A program made the translations under genes and the position numbers. This document shows positions 32,253-43,369 of a stretch of 64,000 bases of DNA, in pieces; position 1 is the first letter of the stretch, and each line of letters opens with the position of its first letter. The notes under the pieces are model-generated. The model was not told the DNA's origin. It made no database searches and saw nothing but the letters and a program-made list of their open reading frames with translations. This stretch comes from Myotis daubentonii. Taxonomy: Eukaryota; Chordata; Mammalia; Chiroptera; Vespertilionidae. Location of the stretch: the NCBI RefSeq assembly GCF_963259705.1, contig NC_081848.1:54149408-54213407 (forward strand). The letters are read 5' to 3'.

Positions 32253-33300
32253 CTATGACATATGACAAACCTACAGCCAACATCATACTCAATGGGGACA
32301 AAACTAAAACCATTTCCCCTAAGAACAGGAACAAGACAGGGATGCCCACTCTCACCACTCCTGTTCGACATAGTACTAGAAGTGTTAGCCATAGTGATCA
32401 GACAAGAAGAAGAAATAAAAGTCATCCAAATTGGAAAATAAGAAGTAAAACTTTCATTATTGACAGATGACATAATATTAGAAAACCCTAAAGACTCAAC
32501 CAAAAAACTACTAAATTTAATAAATGAATTGGGCAATGTAGCAGGATTCAAAATTAAAACCCCAAAAATTGGGTTTTTTATACCAATAATGAACTCATAG
32601 AAAGAGAAACAAACAAGAAAAAAAACAATCTCATTTACCATTGCACCAAGAAAATTAAGATACCTAGGAATAAACTCACCTAAGGAGGTAAAAGACCTGT
32701 ACTCAGAAAACTACAGGACTTAAAAAAAGAGATAGAGGAAGACATAAACAAATGGAAGAATATACCATGTTCATGGATTGGTAGAATCAACATCATTAAA
32801 CTGTCCATAAAGCAATCTATAGATTCAATGCACTCCCCATTAAAATACCAACAGCATATTTCACAGACCTAAGACAAACTCCCCCAAAATTCATATGAAA
32901 TAAAAAAAAGACCCCGAAAAGCTGCAGCAATCTTGAGAAAAAAGAACAAAGTTGGAGGGATCACAATACCAAATATCAAGCTATATTACAAATCCACTGT
33001 TCTCAAAACAGCCTAGTACTGGCACAAGAACAGGCATATAGACCAATGGAACAGAACAGAGAACTCAGAAATCGACCCAAGTAATTATGCTCAATTAATA
33101 TTTGACAAATGGAGTCAAGACAGTCTCTCCAATAAATGGTGCTGGGAAAATTGGATGGATACATGCAAAAAAATGAAACTAGACCACCAACTTACACCAT
33201 ACACAAAAATAAACTCAAAATGGATAAAGGACTTAAACGTAAGATGGGAAACCTTAAAAATCTTAGAAGAATCCATAGGCAGCAAAATATCAGATGCCAG
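32253..33300 (+). pseudogene. L1 ORF2 reverse-transcriptase region (inverted 5' arm)
   Basis: Plus-strand L1 ORF2 from the reverse-transcriptase palm ([14 protein letters not shown]) through the catalytic loop, which reads LTDDIILENP where L1s usually have FADD, to the segment ending [11 protein letters not shown] at 33300. Frames are broken by shifts and stops. This arm ends almost where the opposite-strand arm begins in ORF2 order, the signature of twin-primed L1 integration. The whole L1 (31095-33292) is flanked by GATGCCAG at 31081-31088 and 33293-33300. Confidence 0.9.
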
Positions 33301-33429
33301 CAATTTTTATTCTTAGTTTAAAAAGTGGTTCAGAGAGATGAATTGTACGGCCAAATGTCACACAGCAGCTAGAAAGTGGCAGCGCCAGGCCTGAACTCAG
33401 GTCTGTCCCACACCCAAGCCCATGCCACG

Positions 33430-33789
33430 TCCTCTACTTTGTGCACTCTCTGGGCTGGAAGATGAGTGAGCTGTGCTGGTCACCTACAGGGCCACACCTG
33501 TCCCCAAATCCATCTAGTTCTCAGTTGCAAGTCAGCCGCTGGGCGCCACCAGCAGGTCCAATGGAAAGTTCGGCTTCACAGGGGACTCTGCTGTGGCCAC
33601 AGTCATGAATCCCCATTCTCCCTCTTGGGCATCCCTGCTGAGCTGAACACGCAAAAGGGAAGCTCTAAGGATTTCCAGAGATGACTCCAGGGCCACCTGG
33701 GAGCGCAAGCCCCATCTCAGCAGGTATTCCTTGGTGGTTCTGACATAATAAACACTCAGCCAAGGAAGAGACCTGACAATGGTCAGTGT
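33430..33789. other. Unique non-coding DNA
   Basis: Between two MIR fossils. One 72-codon frame is present without domain features. No repeat was recognised. Confidence 0.5.
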
Positions 33790-33962
33790 GGCACAGGCAA
33801 TGGCTCTGTTAAATGAGTGTCTGGAGACTTGGATTCGACCATTTCTTTGTGGCCTGACCCTGGAGAAGTCACCTGATGTCTCAGAGCCTCATTTTCCCCC
33901 ATCAGAAAAATGGAAGCGTTTGGACAATCACCAAAGTTCTCAGCTTAATACTTCTGTGATTT
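33790..33962 (-). mobile_element. MIR SINE, antisense
   Basis: Phrases 'ctggagacttggattcgacc', 'tgtggcctgaccctggagaa' and 'agagcctcattttcccccat' in antisense MIR order. Confidence 0.75.
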
Positions 33963-34384
33963 AGCCAGAGGATAAGGTCCCCTCTCTGGCAGAGTCCGAG
34001 TGGTTGGGGACATTTTACTTTCTTTTACGGTAAAATGGTGACCAGGGAGCCAAGCCTTCAGGGAGCAGGCTGGTTGGAGGGGACAGGAGAGACAGGCCCC
34101 CTCTCCAGGGGAGAGGGCAGGGACTGGGGAAAGCCACAGACACTAAAATTTTAGAATAGCTAAGGTCATACACTCTACATTAGCAACATTACATACAACT
34201 AGAGAGCAAATCATTGGCTTCACTTGGGAGAGGAATTTCTCTCCAAATACTATTACTGGAACAATTTATTATATTTTCTCTGAAAAGTAACCATGCCCAG
34301 AATCACTGCTTCTCCCAGTGACCACTCCCATTCATTGACTGGCTACCTAGGGTTGATTTTCACCCAAAAGATAAAAAAGGGATT

Positions 34385-34660
34385 CAACTACCACTTGCTG
34401 ACTACCAGCTGTGTGCCGGGAGCTGTGTTGCACCCTTAAGCCCTCATAAGATTTAAAGCAATGTGTTAACACTAATCTGGTAGCTTTATACGTATTAATT
34501 TATTTCAATCTTGTACCAATGCAGATGCTATCAAACAAAAAGGGAAATTGATATTTTATCACGTACTCCCATTTTACAGATGAGAACATTGAGTACAGAG
34601 ATGATAAGTAACATGCCAAAGGTCACACAGCTGGCATGTAGCAGAGCCAGGCCAATTTCT
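34385..34660 (+). mobile_element. MIR SINE, sense, with internal insertion
   Basis: Phrases 'accagctgtgtgccgggagc', 'ctcccattttacagatgaga' and 'aaggtcacacagctggcatg' give a sense MIR. About 80 extra bases between 34460 and 34560 make it longer than usual. Confidence 0.75.
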
Positions 34661-34664
34661 GTGT

Positions 34665-36690
34665 GTGTGCTTTTCACCACATCTGCCTCTCACTGTTTAC
34701 CATTATACGTATAGGTTTCCAGGTTCTCCCTCCTTCAAAGATCATCCTTAATACTAATACATATAGAGGGAATCATTCTCTCTCCCATCCTACCCCACCC
34801 GCTGGGGGGAAAGGAACCTGTGCCCTTTGCTTCATTCTGGCTTTTTCCCTGGGGATGGGGTTGTTTGCCTGAAGTGTGAACTGGCAGAAATGTGACCTTT
34901 ATTGGTCCATCCCTTTGTAATAGGAGAAGGTGATGGTGGCTTCACTGGTCAAGGCCATTGAATCCATCCCATTGTCAGGTGAGGGCATCGCTATCCTCCA
35001 GCAGCTCAGTGAAGGTCTGTCAGGCAAACCCAACTTTCCCCTCAGGCAGCTACCATCTAGACTAAAATGCAGATTAGGATTTTCATTCTGATGTCAGATG
35101 CCTCACTGTTGATGCTACACCCTGACCCTGTGTCCATCTCAGAATCCAGAGTGGGGAGGAGACAATGCATTAGCTCCAAGAAGCACAAACAACTCCAGCT
35201 AGGGACTTCCAGCCCTGTTCCCAGGCACCTCCAAGAAAGTAGTCCTTCTATCAGACTCCCAGGCCCAGGTATTCCTGCATGGTCTTGGGGCCACTGTCCA
35301 CTCCTTGGGGTTACCCCAACTGTTCCTTCACTCCACCTCCTGCTGCCACAGCAACATTCTCCCCAGCCAGAGCTCTGTGCCCAAGTGTAGACCATGGCTC
35401 TGACTTAATTTTTTAATGCGTAGTAAGACCAGGAAGGACTAAACATTGAGTAGAATGTTGGTGAGGATATGAGAATAATTAGAAAACATAAGAAAAGAAA
35501 AAAACAACCTTTAACTGAACACCGGGTATTATGACTCCTGAAGCTCACCACACATGCCCTCCAGGGGGAGCCCCGCTGACCCTCCCTTCCTTAACCCCAC
35601 ACCCCACTCACCTGCCATGAGCACCTTTGACCTTGTGGTTCTATCTGAATACACCTCTCAGAAAATTTTTGGACTCAGTGAAGAGGGGAGAGAAATGCCC
35701 CACCTCCAGTCTCCTTATTGGTCCTGCCATCATTATTCATCTTCTGGGGGCTGGTCTACCTGAACACCTCCACTTTTTCCCAGACCAGGAAGAGGGAGAA
35801 ACAAGCAAACAAACAAATGAAGCAAACCCGTTCCCCCATGGCAGCCAGGTCCCATGTTGGCCCCAGTCCAGCAAATCATCCACATATGGAGACAGGAGCT
35901 GGGTGTCCTCTTTACATGGCTTAACACCATCATGATCTAAAGGGGAGAATGAAAGAGATCTTATGATGTCCTCTAACCCTGTTCCTTCCTTGCATATTCT
36001 ACATAGGTTAGCATCCTTACACCTGCATCCTAATTTTTCTAAAACTTATACATCTAATTAACAACTGTGATGGCCTGGCCTATCAAGCCAGGTCCTGGGC
36101 CCCTGTGCCAGGCATTTTCTCTCTTCTTGCTGATTCGTGCAGGTCTGGGAGGAGGTAAAGTGTCAGGCGTGGTGGGTGGATGGGAAGGGGTAAGGCACAC
36201 ATGACAGTGACTATTTACTAACCAGTATGGAAATATTTCAGTCTTTTAACCACAGTTCACCAGAAGGGATAGCCTTGCAGATGTTATAGACCAAAAAGGG
36301 TCTAATTACTCATCTGATCTCACCATTATTTGTTGAGGTTTTCACTGATCCCAAGCAAAGGTGCCCTTCAGGCCTGTAGGATATATGGCATTTCCAACCT
36401 GTTTTATATTTTACCTTGAGAAGATAATGTCAGAGACCGATTGGGAGGAGATCTGAAAGTTTGCCAAGTCTCCTCCATTTCTGTTTGCCTATCAGACTTC
36501 TTTCTAATCTGAGGCCGGTCTAGCTTCAGGTCTCTGTAACCTCATCTGATGTATATCCCACAGCAACATTCAGGGCCCAGGTGGAGAGTTACAGCTACAG
36601 TCTGCTCTCTTTGCCTGGGAGGAAGAACTAATTCTCATGACAACTCTCTGATAGCACTATTTCTATTGATGGTATTGGTGTGCTTTTAAA
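34665..36690. other. Unique non-coding DNA
   Basis: Contains frames of about 100-112 codons on both strands around 35057-35395 that overlap each other and lack domains. No named repeat was identified. Sparse old repeat debris is possible. Confidence 0.45.
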
Positions 36691-37049
36691 AATTCACTCT
36701 TTTCAGTTATTGTTTAATTAAACAGATAATGCACGTACATATCTTTAGTGTAAAAGTTAAGACTATACGGATGAAGGGAAACCCCCCCTGGGCCATCCTT
36801 CCTCCTCCTTCCAACTCCCCTGAGAGGTCACCACTATCATCAGGTGGGTTGGTGTCCTTCCACACTCTCAGTATGCTATTGACACTCATAATGTGCATAC
36901 AGAAAAATAATGGTTTGGTTTGGTTGAGTGCTTCTGTTTTGTTTTTACACGGCATTACACGAAGTATTTTGCAATTTCTTATCTTTACTTAAAAATATGC
37001 TTTGAATACCTTTACATCCATTGTAAGTCCTCTCTTAATATCATCAATA

Positions 37050-37198
37050 GGTTTTGGGAACTGCAGCAAAATGACGTATAACAAAACCAATTTTACCATG
37101 GCCTAACTGATATGAACAAGAGTTAAGTTCTATGGCCTCTCATCAATGTTATAACGAAATGACTTTGAACATAATGATGTTATTTGAGGAACTACTGC
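37050..37198. mobile_element. MITE-like DNA transposon remnant, copy 2
   Basis: The second member of the family at 6200-6306, longer by about 40 bp in the middle ('gcctaactgatatgaacaag'). It is inserted in an old L1. The ends are roughly inverted ('ggaactgcagcaaaatgac' and 'ttatttgaggaactactgc'). Tigger-like assignment is tentative. Confidence 0.5.
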
Positions 37199-37639
37199 AC
37201 CTCATTCTTTTTATCTCTGGTTTAAATCTCATAGGTTATATGTCTCATAGTTCCTTAATGAACCTTATAGATGGGCATGCCTTTGGTTTCCAGTTTTTAC
37301 TGTCACAGGCACTACTCCAATAAGCTTTTTATACACGAGTCTTGGGCACCTGTATTTTTCTGTGGTAGGACTTCCTTGGAAGTTCCCTTACTGAGTAAGA
37401 TGCTGTGTGCATCTTTATATTCAATATTAATTTTCTCTTCTACCAATAGTGGATAACAATACCTGCTTCCAAAAACTCTTGCCAAAACTAGATTTGATTT
37501 TCATCATATTTTTATTTATGGAGCTTTCTCCTTCATTTGAATTTTTGTTTTCCTGGTTCTTAATGAAGCTGAGCATCTTTTCATAAGTTTATAGGTCGTT
37601 TCTCTGCCAAGGATTACCCAAGTATATCTGTAATAGGTC

Positions 37640-38112
37640 CACAAGGGTCCTCATCCCTTGGTATCCATGCCCTTACGTAATCCCTTCCTTTAAGGACCTG
37701 GTGAAATCCTAATGAGTAGAAAATGTCAAAGATAAGAGTTTGTCACTTCCAGTGTTATGTTTGGAAAGACTGTGACTTCCACCTTGTTGGTATTATTTCT
37801 CTCCTTCTGGCTCTCCAATCTGATGAAGCAAGTTGCCATTTATTGAACTATCCTGTGGAGAAGCCCACAAAGTAGGGAACTGAGCAAGGCTCCCAGCCAA
37901 CACCAGGAGGGCCTGAGGCTCTCAGTCAGCAGCCTTCCAGGGATAGAATCCTGCCCACAATCACACTAGTGACCTTGGAGCGGAGCTTCCCCAGTTGAGC
38001 CTGAGATGATTGCAGCCCCAGCCAACCCCTTCATAGCAGCTTGTGGGAGACCTCAAGCTAGAAGACCCAACTAAGTAGTGACTGGGCAACTTATGTAGCA
38101 ATAGATAACTCA
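37640..38112 (+). mobile_element. Old solitary LTR (ERVL/MaLR-like)
   Basis: Phrases 'gactgtgacttccaccttgt', 'gtggagaagcccacaaagta', 'ccttccagggatagaatcct', 'tgagcctgagatgattgcag' and 'gtgggagacctcaagctaga', with the end 'tagcaatagataactcata', match an old LTR family in sense orientation. There is no internal retroviral gene. It is inserted in the antisense L1M. Confidence 0.55.
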
Positions 38113-38394
38113 TACATATCCTTTGCCCATTTTCCTTTTATTTTTTTAATTTGTAGCATACTATATACCACAGTACATCCTTTCTGTATTATATATGATG
38201 TAAATATTTTCTACTAATCTTTTGCTTATCATTAACTTTATATTTTGTCTTTTATTATATGGAACTTTAAATTGTTGATGTCTTCAAGTGCATCCATCTC
38301 TTCTTCTATGGCTTTTAAATTTCAAGTTTCATTTAAAAAGCTCTTTGCTCCCTCAGAGTTGTAAACATGGAATTATCTGTTTACTTCTTTCTCC

Positions 38395-38515
38395 AGACCT
38401 GCACGGTATGTTCCATGAGGGCAGGGTCTCTGAATCTTGCTCATCTCTGGATTCCCAGCCCAAGCATGCAGCAAGTTGGCATTCAGGAATGCTTGAATGC
38501 ACGCAGGCAGACAGA
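38395..38515 (+). mobile_element. L2 LINE 3' end fragment
   Basis: L2 phrases 'tatgttccatgagggcaggg', 'tctctggattcccagcccaa' and 'ggcattcaggaatgcttgaa'. Confidence 0.7.
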
Positions 38516-38519
38516 CTTT

Positions 38520-40335
38520 GCAAGCCTGCATTCCTCGCTCTCAGTAAATTCTCCCTGGTGTCTAATCTTCATTCCTGGGCCGCAGTGTGTGCATATCTCC
38601 TCTTGCTCTTTGCTGAGACAGAGAACAGATACCCTGCCGGCCCCTTCTGCCTTTTTCTCCCATCGCCCCACCAAGGGCACTAATGCATACACTCCTCTGT
38701 AACTACAAATCTTGGCACTTCATATTGCTGGTATGCTGAAGATCTGACACTCTACAGCGAAAGAAAAAGAATAAAATAATCTGAAGATTTCACTTGAAGT
38801 TCTGGTAAAGATTCAGAGCCAAGGAATGTAAAAATTGACAGCACAAATTTAATCTGCAGAAGATGGGGGCCTGAGGAGAAGCTGTTTGTGCAACAAACGC
38901 AACCCCAGTGCTCACCCCCACCCCAGACTAAATGCACATGAAGTCAGAAGCTAATGGAAGTGGCAGAGAATTCAAGGTGGGAGGAACCAGACCAGCAGTG
39001 GACTTTGAGCAGATAGCGCAAGAAAAGAAATTGAGACCTAGAGGAGTAAAAAAAAACACCAGGCACCTGGAATGGAATTTAGTACAGAAAGAGGTGATTT
39101 GAGATCATTCCCTTTACCCTGCCGTCCATGAGCATATATTTTTTAAAAGAACTACTGTGCATCCCAGAGAAGGAGAGAAAGTGAGTTGTCCATGGTTGGA
39201 AGTAGGAATGGGGGGGGGGTTCAGAACCCGGGTTTTAATTCCTTGTCAAAGCTCTTTCCACCCAGCAGGGGTGGAGAAAGTCCAAGAAGGAGTCCTAGCT
39301 CCAAGCAGAGGGATAAATATCTCAGTTCACATTTGCAGAATGTATGGAGTGTGATATTCCTATTCCTGGGAAAGTTGGGGTGAGCTGGTGCTGGCATCAT
39401 TTACTCTCTAAAGCATCCTGGGAGAAAGGTGTGTGTTTGTTTTTTAAAAAAATCCTATATTTGGGAACTTCACTGAATCTCTCTGGACCCTGAGTCCACT
39501 CTCCCCACAAGCAGAGGTTCACTCTGGCCCAGAAGTGCCCAAACCCAGCCCATTAGACCTGGCACATCAGGGTCAGGCATTGCCTTGAGGGGAAAGACAA
39601 CCATATATCAGGCTAGGAGGAGAGAGACAACCACAGCTGTCAGCACCACTACCAACTTCTGAGATACTTTGTACAAATTAGAAAAATACTTTTATTTAGG
39701 TACTTCACTATCTGCCACCTGCCAGAAAAGTATAATAAATGCACAAACCTACAGTGACTAGGCTAAGAATGGCACCCCCCAGAGCTGTGCAATGCAACCT
39801 GTGAGCTCCTTGTTTTCCCCAATCTACCTGTGCAGGTGTTGTTCCTGCCACCAGTGGAGCCAAAGCTATTCTAACCCCAGGATATCCTTCATGTTGACTC
39901 TGGCCTTCAAGTTCTTCTCCATCCATGCACATGGGTGCTACTTTGTGGGCACACAGACTTCCCTCCTAGATTCTACAGGGCTCAGAGATCACCAATCAGA
40001 AAACACTGCAAGAAGCCAAGCCTTGCCCTCACCAGCCCCAAGCCCCTTGCCACAGCCTGATGAAAAAAGAGAATTCCCCCTGAGCCTAGAGCCGGCCAGG
40101 GACTTCCTTGGCCATGGCAGACCAGGCCCTGCTGCCATTGACCTCCACAGAAATGGAGAGGTCACCTACAAGAGAAGTATAGCTCTGGGTTCTGTCAGGC
40201 AGACAGGACAGATGGGCAGGAAGTTTGATTTCACAGGTTTTTGCAATAAGGAAATCCATCTAAGACCTATTTCTTTGTTTTTGTAAGTATGTCCAATGCC
40301 GCAAGGATTCCTGGAACTGAAGCTGGAGAGAAGGA
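38520..40335. other. Unique non-coding DNA
   Basis: Includes a 164-codon plus-strand frame (39792-40286), the longest plus-strand frame in the window. It has no recognisable domain and no codon regularity that I can see. A poly-G run of 10 occurs near 39210. No repeat was recognised with confidence. Confidence 0.45.
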
Positions 40336-40339
40336 ACCA

Positions 40340-40757
40340 GAACTTTCTCATCTCCACATCCTGGCCAGCATTTGCTTGTTGATTTATTTTTTTATTGTAT
40401 TTATTTATATTTTTTGTTAATCCTCACCTAAGGATATCTTTCCTTTGGTTTTTAAACAGAGTGGAAGGGAGGAGGAGAGACAGAGAGAGAGAAACATTGA
40501 TATGAGAGAGACACAGCACAGGCCCCGACCAGAGCCAGGATCCACCAGAGCCGGAGATGGAGCCTGCAACCGCAAGGTAAGTGCCTTCGACCAGAATCGA
40601 ACTGGGAACCCTTCAGTCTGAGGGCCGACGCTCTACCCACTGAGCAAAACCTGCTAGGGTTATTTGTTGATTTATTGCTGATAGCCATTCTGACAGGTGT
40701 GAGGTGATATCTCATTTTGGTTTTGATTTGCATTTCCCTGATGATTAGTGATGTCAA
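40340..40757 (-). pseudogene. L1 ORF2 fragment (inverted 5' arm of second L1)
   Basis: Antisense L1 ORF2 in two pieces around a Ves SINE: 40340-40388 ('ctccacatcctggccagcat') and 40664-40757 ('tagccattctgacaggtgtg', 'ttttgatttgcatttccctg'). The adjoining sense arm starts about 10 bases later at a neighbouring ORF2 position, so this is again a twin-priming structure. The left edge is approximate. Confidence 0.8.
40389..40663 (-). mobile_element. Ves SINE, antisense
   Basis: The tRNA-like head is on the right ('tacccactgagcaaaacc' in antisense), with B-box 'GGTTCGATTC'-type and the tail at the left. It is longer than typical because of an inserted or duplicated 'ggtccggcagaggcc'-type middle. 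It has a perfect 13-bp target duplication TTGTTGATTTATT at 40376-40388 and 40664-40676. It landed inside the inverted arm of an L1. Confidence 0.9.
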
Positions 40758-41815
40758 ACACTAGGGTACTGTTGATGGGATTGCAAATTGGCGCGGCCAC
40801 TATGGAAAACAGTATGGAGGTTCCTCAAAAAAATTAAAGATAGAACTATCTATGACCCAGCAATTTCACTTCTGGGTATTTATTCAAAGAAATCCAAAAC
40901 ACGAATTCAAAAAGCTAAATGCACCCCTACGGTCATTGCGATTGCTGCATTATTTACAATAGCCAAGATATGGAACCCACCTAAATGCCCATCGATAGAC
41001 ACATAAAGAAAAGGTGGTACACATGTACAATGCAATATTTCTTAGCCACAAAAAGGAATGAAATATCATGATTTGGGACAACATGGATGGACCTAGAGGC
41101 TATTATGCTAAGTGAAATCAATCAGACAGAGAAAGACAAATACCATGATTTTACTTATATGTGGAATCTAAAAAACAAAAATAAGCAAACGAAACAGAAA
41201 TCAACTCAGAGAGAACAGACTGATGGTGGCCAAATGGGAGGGGGTTGAGGGCTGTGTGAAAAGGGTGAGGGGATTAAGAAGTACAAATTGCCAGTTAGAA
41301 AAATAGTCACGGAGATGTAAAGTACAAGGTAGGAAATATAATCAATAATCTACACTAATAAAAGAGAAAAATGGTAATTGGCGTACGACGATACCCTTTT
41401 CATTGGCTAATCAGGGCTATATGCAAATTAACTGCCAACTAAGATTGGCAGTTAACTGCCAACAAGATGGCGGTTAATTTGCGTATGTAGGCACAATGCA
41501 GGGAGGCAAAAGGGAAAGCAGGAAGAAGCCCCCTGCCACTGACAGTGATCAGAAACCCAGGGGGGAGCTAAGAGCTGGGGGGCAGGGCAAAGGCGCCTTT
41601 GCCCTGCCCCCCAGCCATGATCGGAGAATCAGGTGACTTTGCCGCCCTGGCCAGTGCACTGGGCCCCTAGTATTGTAATAACTACGTATGGTGCCAGGTG
41701 GGTGTTAATGGGGGGATCACTTTGTAAGGTATATAAATGTCTAATCACTATGTTGTACATCTGAAACTAAAATAATATTGTATATCAACTGTAATTTAAA
41801 AAAATAACTTAAAAA
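40758..41815 (+). pseudogene. L1 ORF2 C-terminus and 3'-UTR (sense arm)
   Basis: A plus-strand frame (40788-41006) encodes the ORF2 C-terminal region with RPLWKTVWRFLKK and FTIAKIWNPPKCPSIDT, then stops. It corresponds to the minus-strand segment 31933-31499. Downstream is the usual L1 tail 'agtgaaatcaatcagacaga' and 'tatatgtggaatctaaaaaa', a 3'-UTR interrupted by a HeliBat, and an A-rich end at 41795-41815. It is inactive. Confidence 0.9.
41349..41670 (+). mobile_element. HeliBat-type Helitron, internally deleted
   Basis: It begins 'TCTACACTAATAAAAGAG' and ends '...GGGCCCCTAG' at 41670, inserted between A and T in the L1 3'-UTR. The 5' two thirds match the minus-strand copy at 8577-9213 closely. 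The interior after 'gccctggccagtg' jumps to the last ~15 bases, deleting about 300 bp including the first arm and loop of the terminal hairpin. One copy of the 18-bp palindrome is at 41445-41462. Confidence 0.93.
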
Positions 41816-41819
41816 AAAG

Positions 41820-42130
41820 AGCCCAGGGTTTGTTGAGCCCTTTAGACTATGTTTAGGAATTTGGATCTTGACCCAAGGACAATGGGGAGCCATCATCTGT
41901 CCCCTCCACCCAACTATAAGCTCCAGGAGTGTGAGCACCATGTCTCTTTCAGTCACTGACACATAGCCAGTTCCTAGCACTGTGCCTGGCAAATGGCAGG
42001 AGCTAAGTAGAGATCTGTTGAACGGATTCTTTTATGCTGGAGGCAAAATGATCCTGTTTCTAACGGCTAGCTCTGGCCGAGGCATGGAGAATCCACTTGG
42101 AGAGATCAGAGTTGGAGGCAGTGAGACAGA
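41820..42130 (+). mobile_element. L2-like repeat and L2 3' end
   Basis: Phrases 'cttgacccaaggacaatggg' (same family as 10510-11440), then an L2 end with 'aagctccaggagtgtgagca' and 'cctagcactgtgcctggcaa'. Confidence 0.6.
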
Positions 42131-42274
42131 CTTCTTAGAAAACGGGTGCAACAATTCAGACGGAAGTGGAGGGGTTTGGTAAGGTTGGTGTCTGTGAGGA
42201 CGGAGGGAAAGTAACATGATCCAGCCAGCAGTCATTTATTTATTCAACAGAGTGAGACATCCAAGCATCTGAAC

Positions 42275-42560
42275 AACTGTGAGCCTCAGTTTCCCATCTG
42301 TAAACTGGGGATAACAATAGTATTTGGGAAAATTCAGTGAGATTTTAGCATAGTGCCTGGTATATGGTAAACATTTGAACACGTTAGTTTAATATCGCTG
42401 CTGTTATTCCAAATACAAAGCTCTGGAAGGAACTTGGGATTAGCCACCAACTGGTCTCATCATAGCTCAGCTTGGCCTAGGGCCGGTCACTCTCTTTCTC
42501 TGGCCTCAGTACCCTGATCTCTAAACATAGGGTATGACTAACTGACCTAATAGGGCCCTT
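42275..42560 (-). mobile_element. Two antisense MIR fragments
   Basis: The first (42275-42400) has 'tgagcctcagtttcccatct' and 'gcatagtgcctggtatatgg'. The second (42440-42560) has 'ctctttctctggcctcagta' and 'gggcccttccagtgctcac'. Confidence 0.65.
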
Positions 42561-42819
42561 CCAGTGCTCACATTGCGCGAATGCTAGAGCTTTTCTCAGC
42601 CTGGACGGAGAGGCAAACATGGATTTACAGGAGAGGGGCAGACACTCTCAGCATGAAAATTTAGCACCTGCCAAATTTTTGGTTTGGTGCCTCCGACATA
42701 GTACAGATGGGCCTCATGGAAGCAAATTGGAGGACAAAGACTGCTAACTGTATTATCTATTCAAGGGTCCTTTATTAGCAGAACTATTAGTCGAGGGGTG
42801 GAAATCTACACAGTTCTGA

Positions 42820-43130
42820 AATATCTGTTTCCTTCTTGCAAGACAGGGAACAGGATTCAAGCTTTCAAACTGTTTATAAAGTAATCAGCATTAATTTGTT
42901 CTGTTCAGGTTTTAATTATACACTGCAGGCCGTTCTGACAGGACACCACCACCACCACCACGCCTGTCAGGAGATAATTTCCCACCAGGATGACCACGCA
43001 CCTCATGAATTATACATGAAACTTTGTTTCCCTGTGACTGTTGCTAAAAGATGCTGTCAGCCTCCTGAAATCGCAAAAGATCTGCAATTGTTTTTCAATA
43101 AGTCTAATTAGCAGGAAGTAGGTGAGGAGG
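42820..43130. other. Candidate conserved non-coding element
   Basis: Repeat-free and rich in homeodomain cores ('gtaatcagcattaatttg', 'gttttaattatacactg', 'catgaattatacatgaaac', 'aagtctaattagcagg'). A short CAC triplet run lies at 42946-42962. Open frames read through the CAC run as polyhistidine but lack any other coding sign. Confidence 0.4.
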
Positions 43131-43369
43131 TGTTAAAGAATGACTTCCCAGGGATGTGAGATGCCGAGAGATGCCAAAAGGGTCCTTCCTTGCTGGTGAC
43201 TCCAGCGAGTCCCACACAGAGCAGGCCTGGCCTCCATGGTTGGAGTCAGGTCAGGGTACTTGCTCCTGCATAACCCACAGGCAGCAAGATTTACAAGAGC
43301 TCTCTCTCACATGGGGCCCCAGCCAGCCAGCCAGAGACTCTAGACATAATTCTGTTATTCAAATGGGAG

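Larger units (their letters stand above)
30996..33425 (+). mobile_element. MIR SINE, sense, split by an L1
   Basis: The left part (30996-31080) reads 'tgtattgagtgcttaccatg', 'agcccagatttatgctcag' and 'ttttaatccctac'. The right part (33312-33425) resumes at the expected place with 'cggccaaatgtcacacagca' and 'gctagaaagtggcagcgcca', then 'ggcctgaactcaggtctgtc'. About 2.2 kb of L1 lies between. Confidence 0.8.
36690..38350 (-). mobile_element. Ancient L1 (L1M/HAL1-like), antisense, twice interrupted
   Basis: Old antisense L1 landmarks occur in three pieces: 36690-37049, about 37199-37640 ('ccttatagatgggcatgcct', 'gaagctgagcatcttttcat') and 38112-38350 ('tcctttgcccattttccttt', 'cttttgcttatcattaactt'). 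The gaps are a MITE (37050-37198) and an LTR (37640-38112). No open frame survives. Confidence 0.65.

Noticed and set aside
32075..32641. 188-codon minus-strand frame
   Set aside because: It spans the junction of the two oppositely oriented L1 arms and is antisense to the reverse-transcriptase segment for most of its length.
39792..40286. 164-codon plus-strand frame
   Set aside because: No recognisable domain or coding periodicity. It lies in unique DNA before an L1, and long frames of this size are expected by chance in 64 kb.
42946..42962. Polyhistidine run as a metal-binding motif
   Set aside because: It is a short CAC triplet run inside an otherwise non-coding block.
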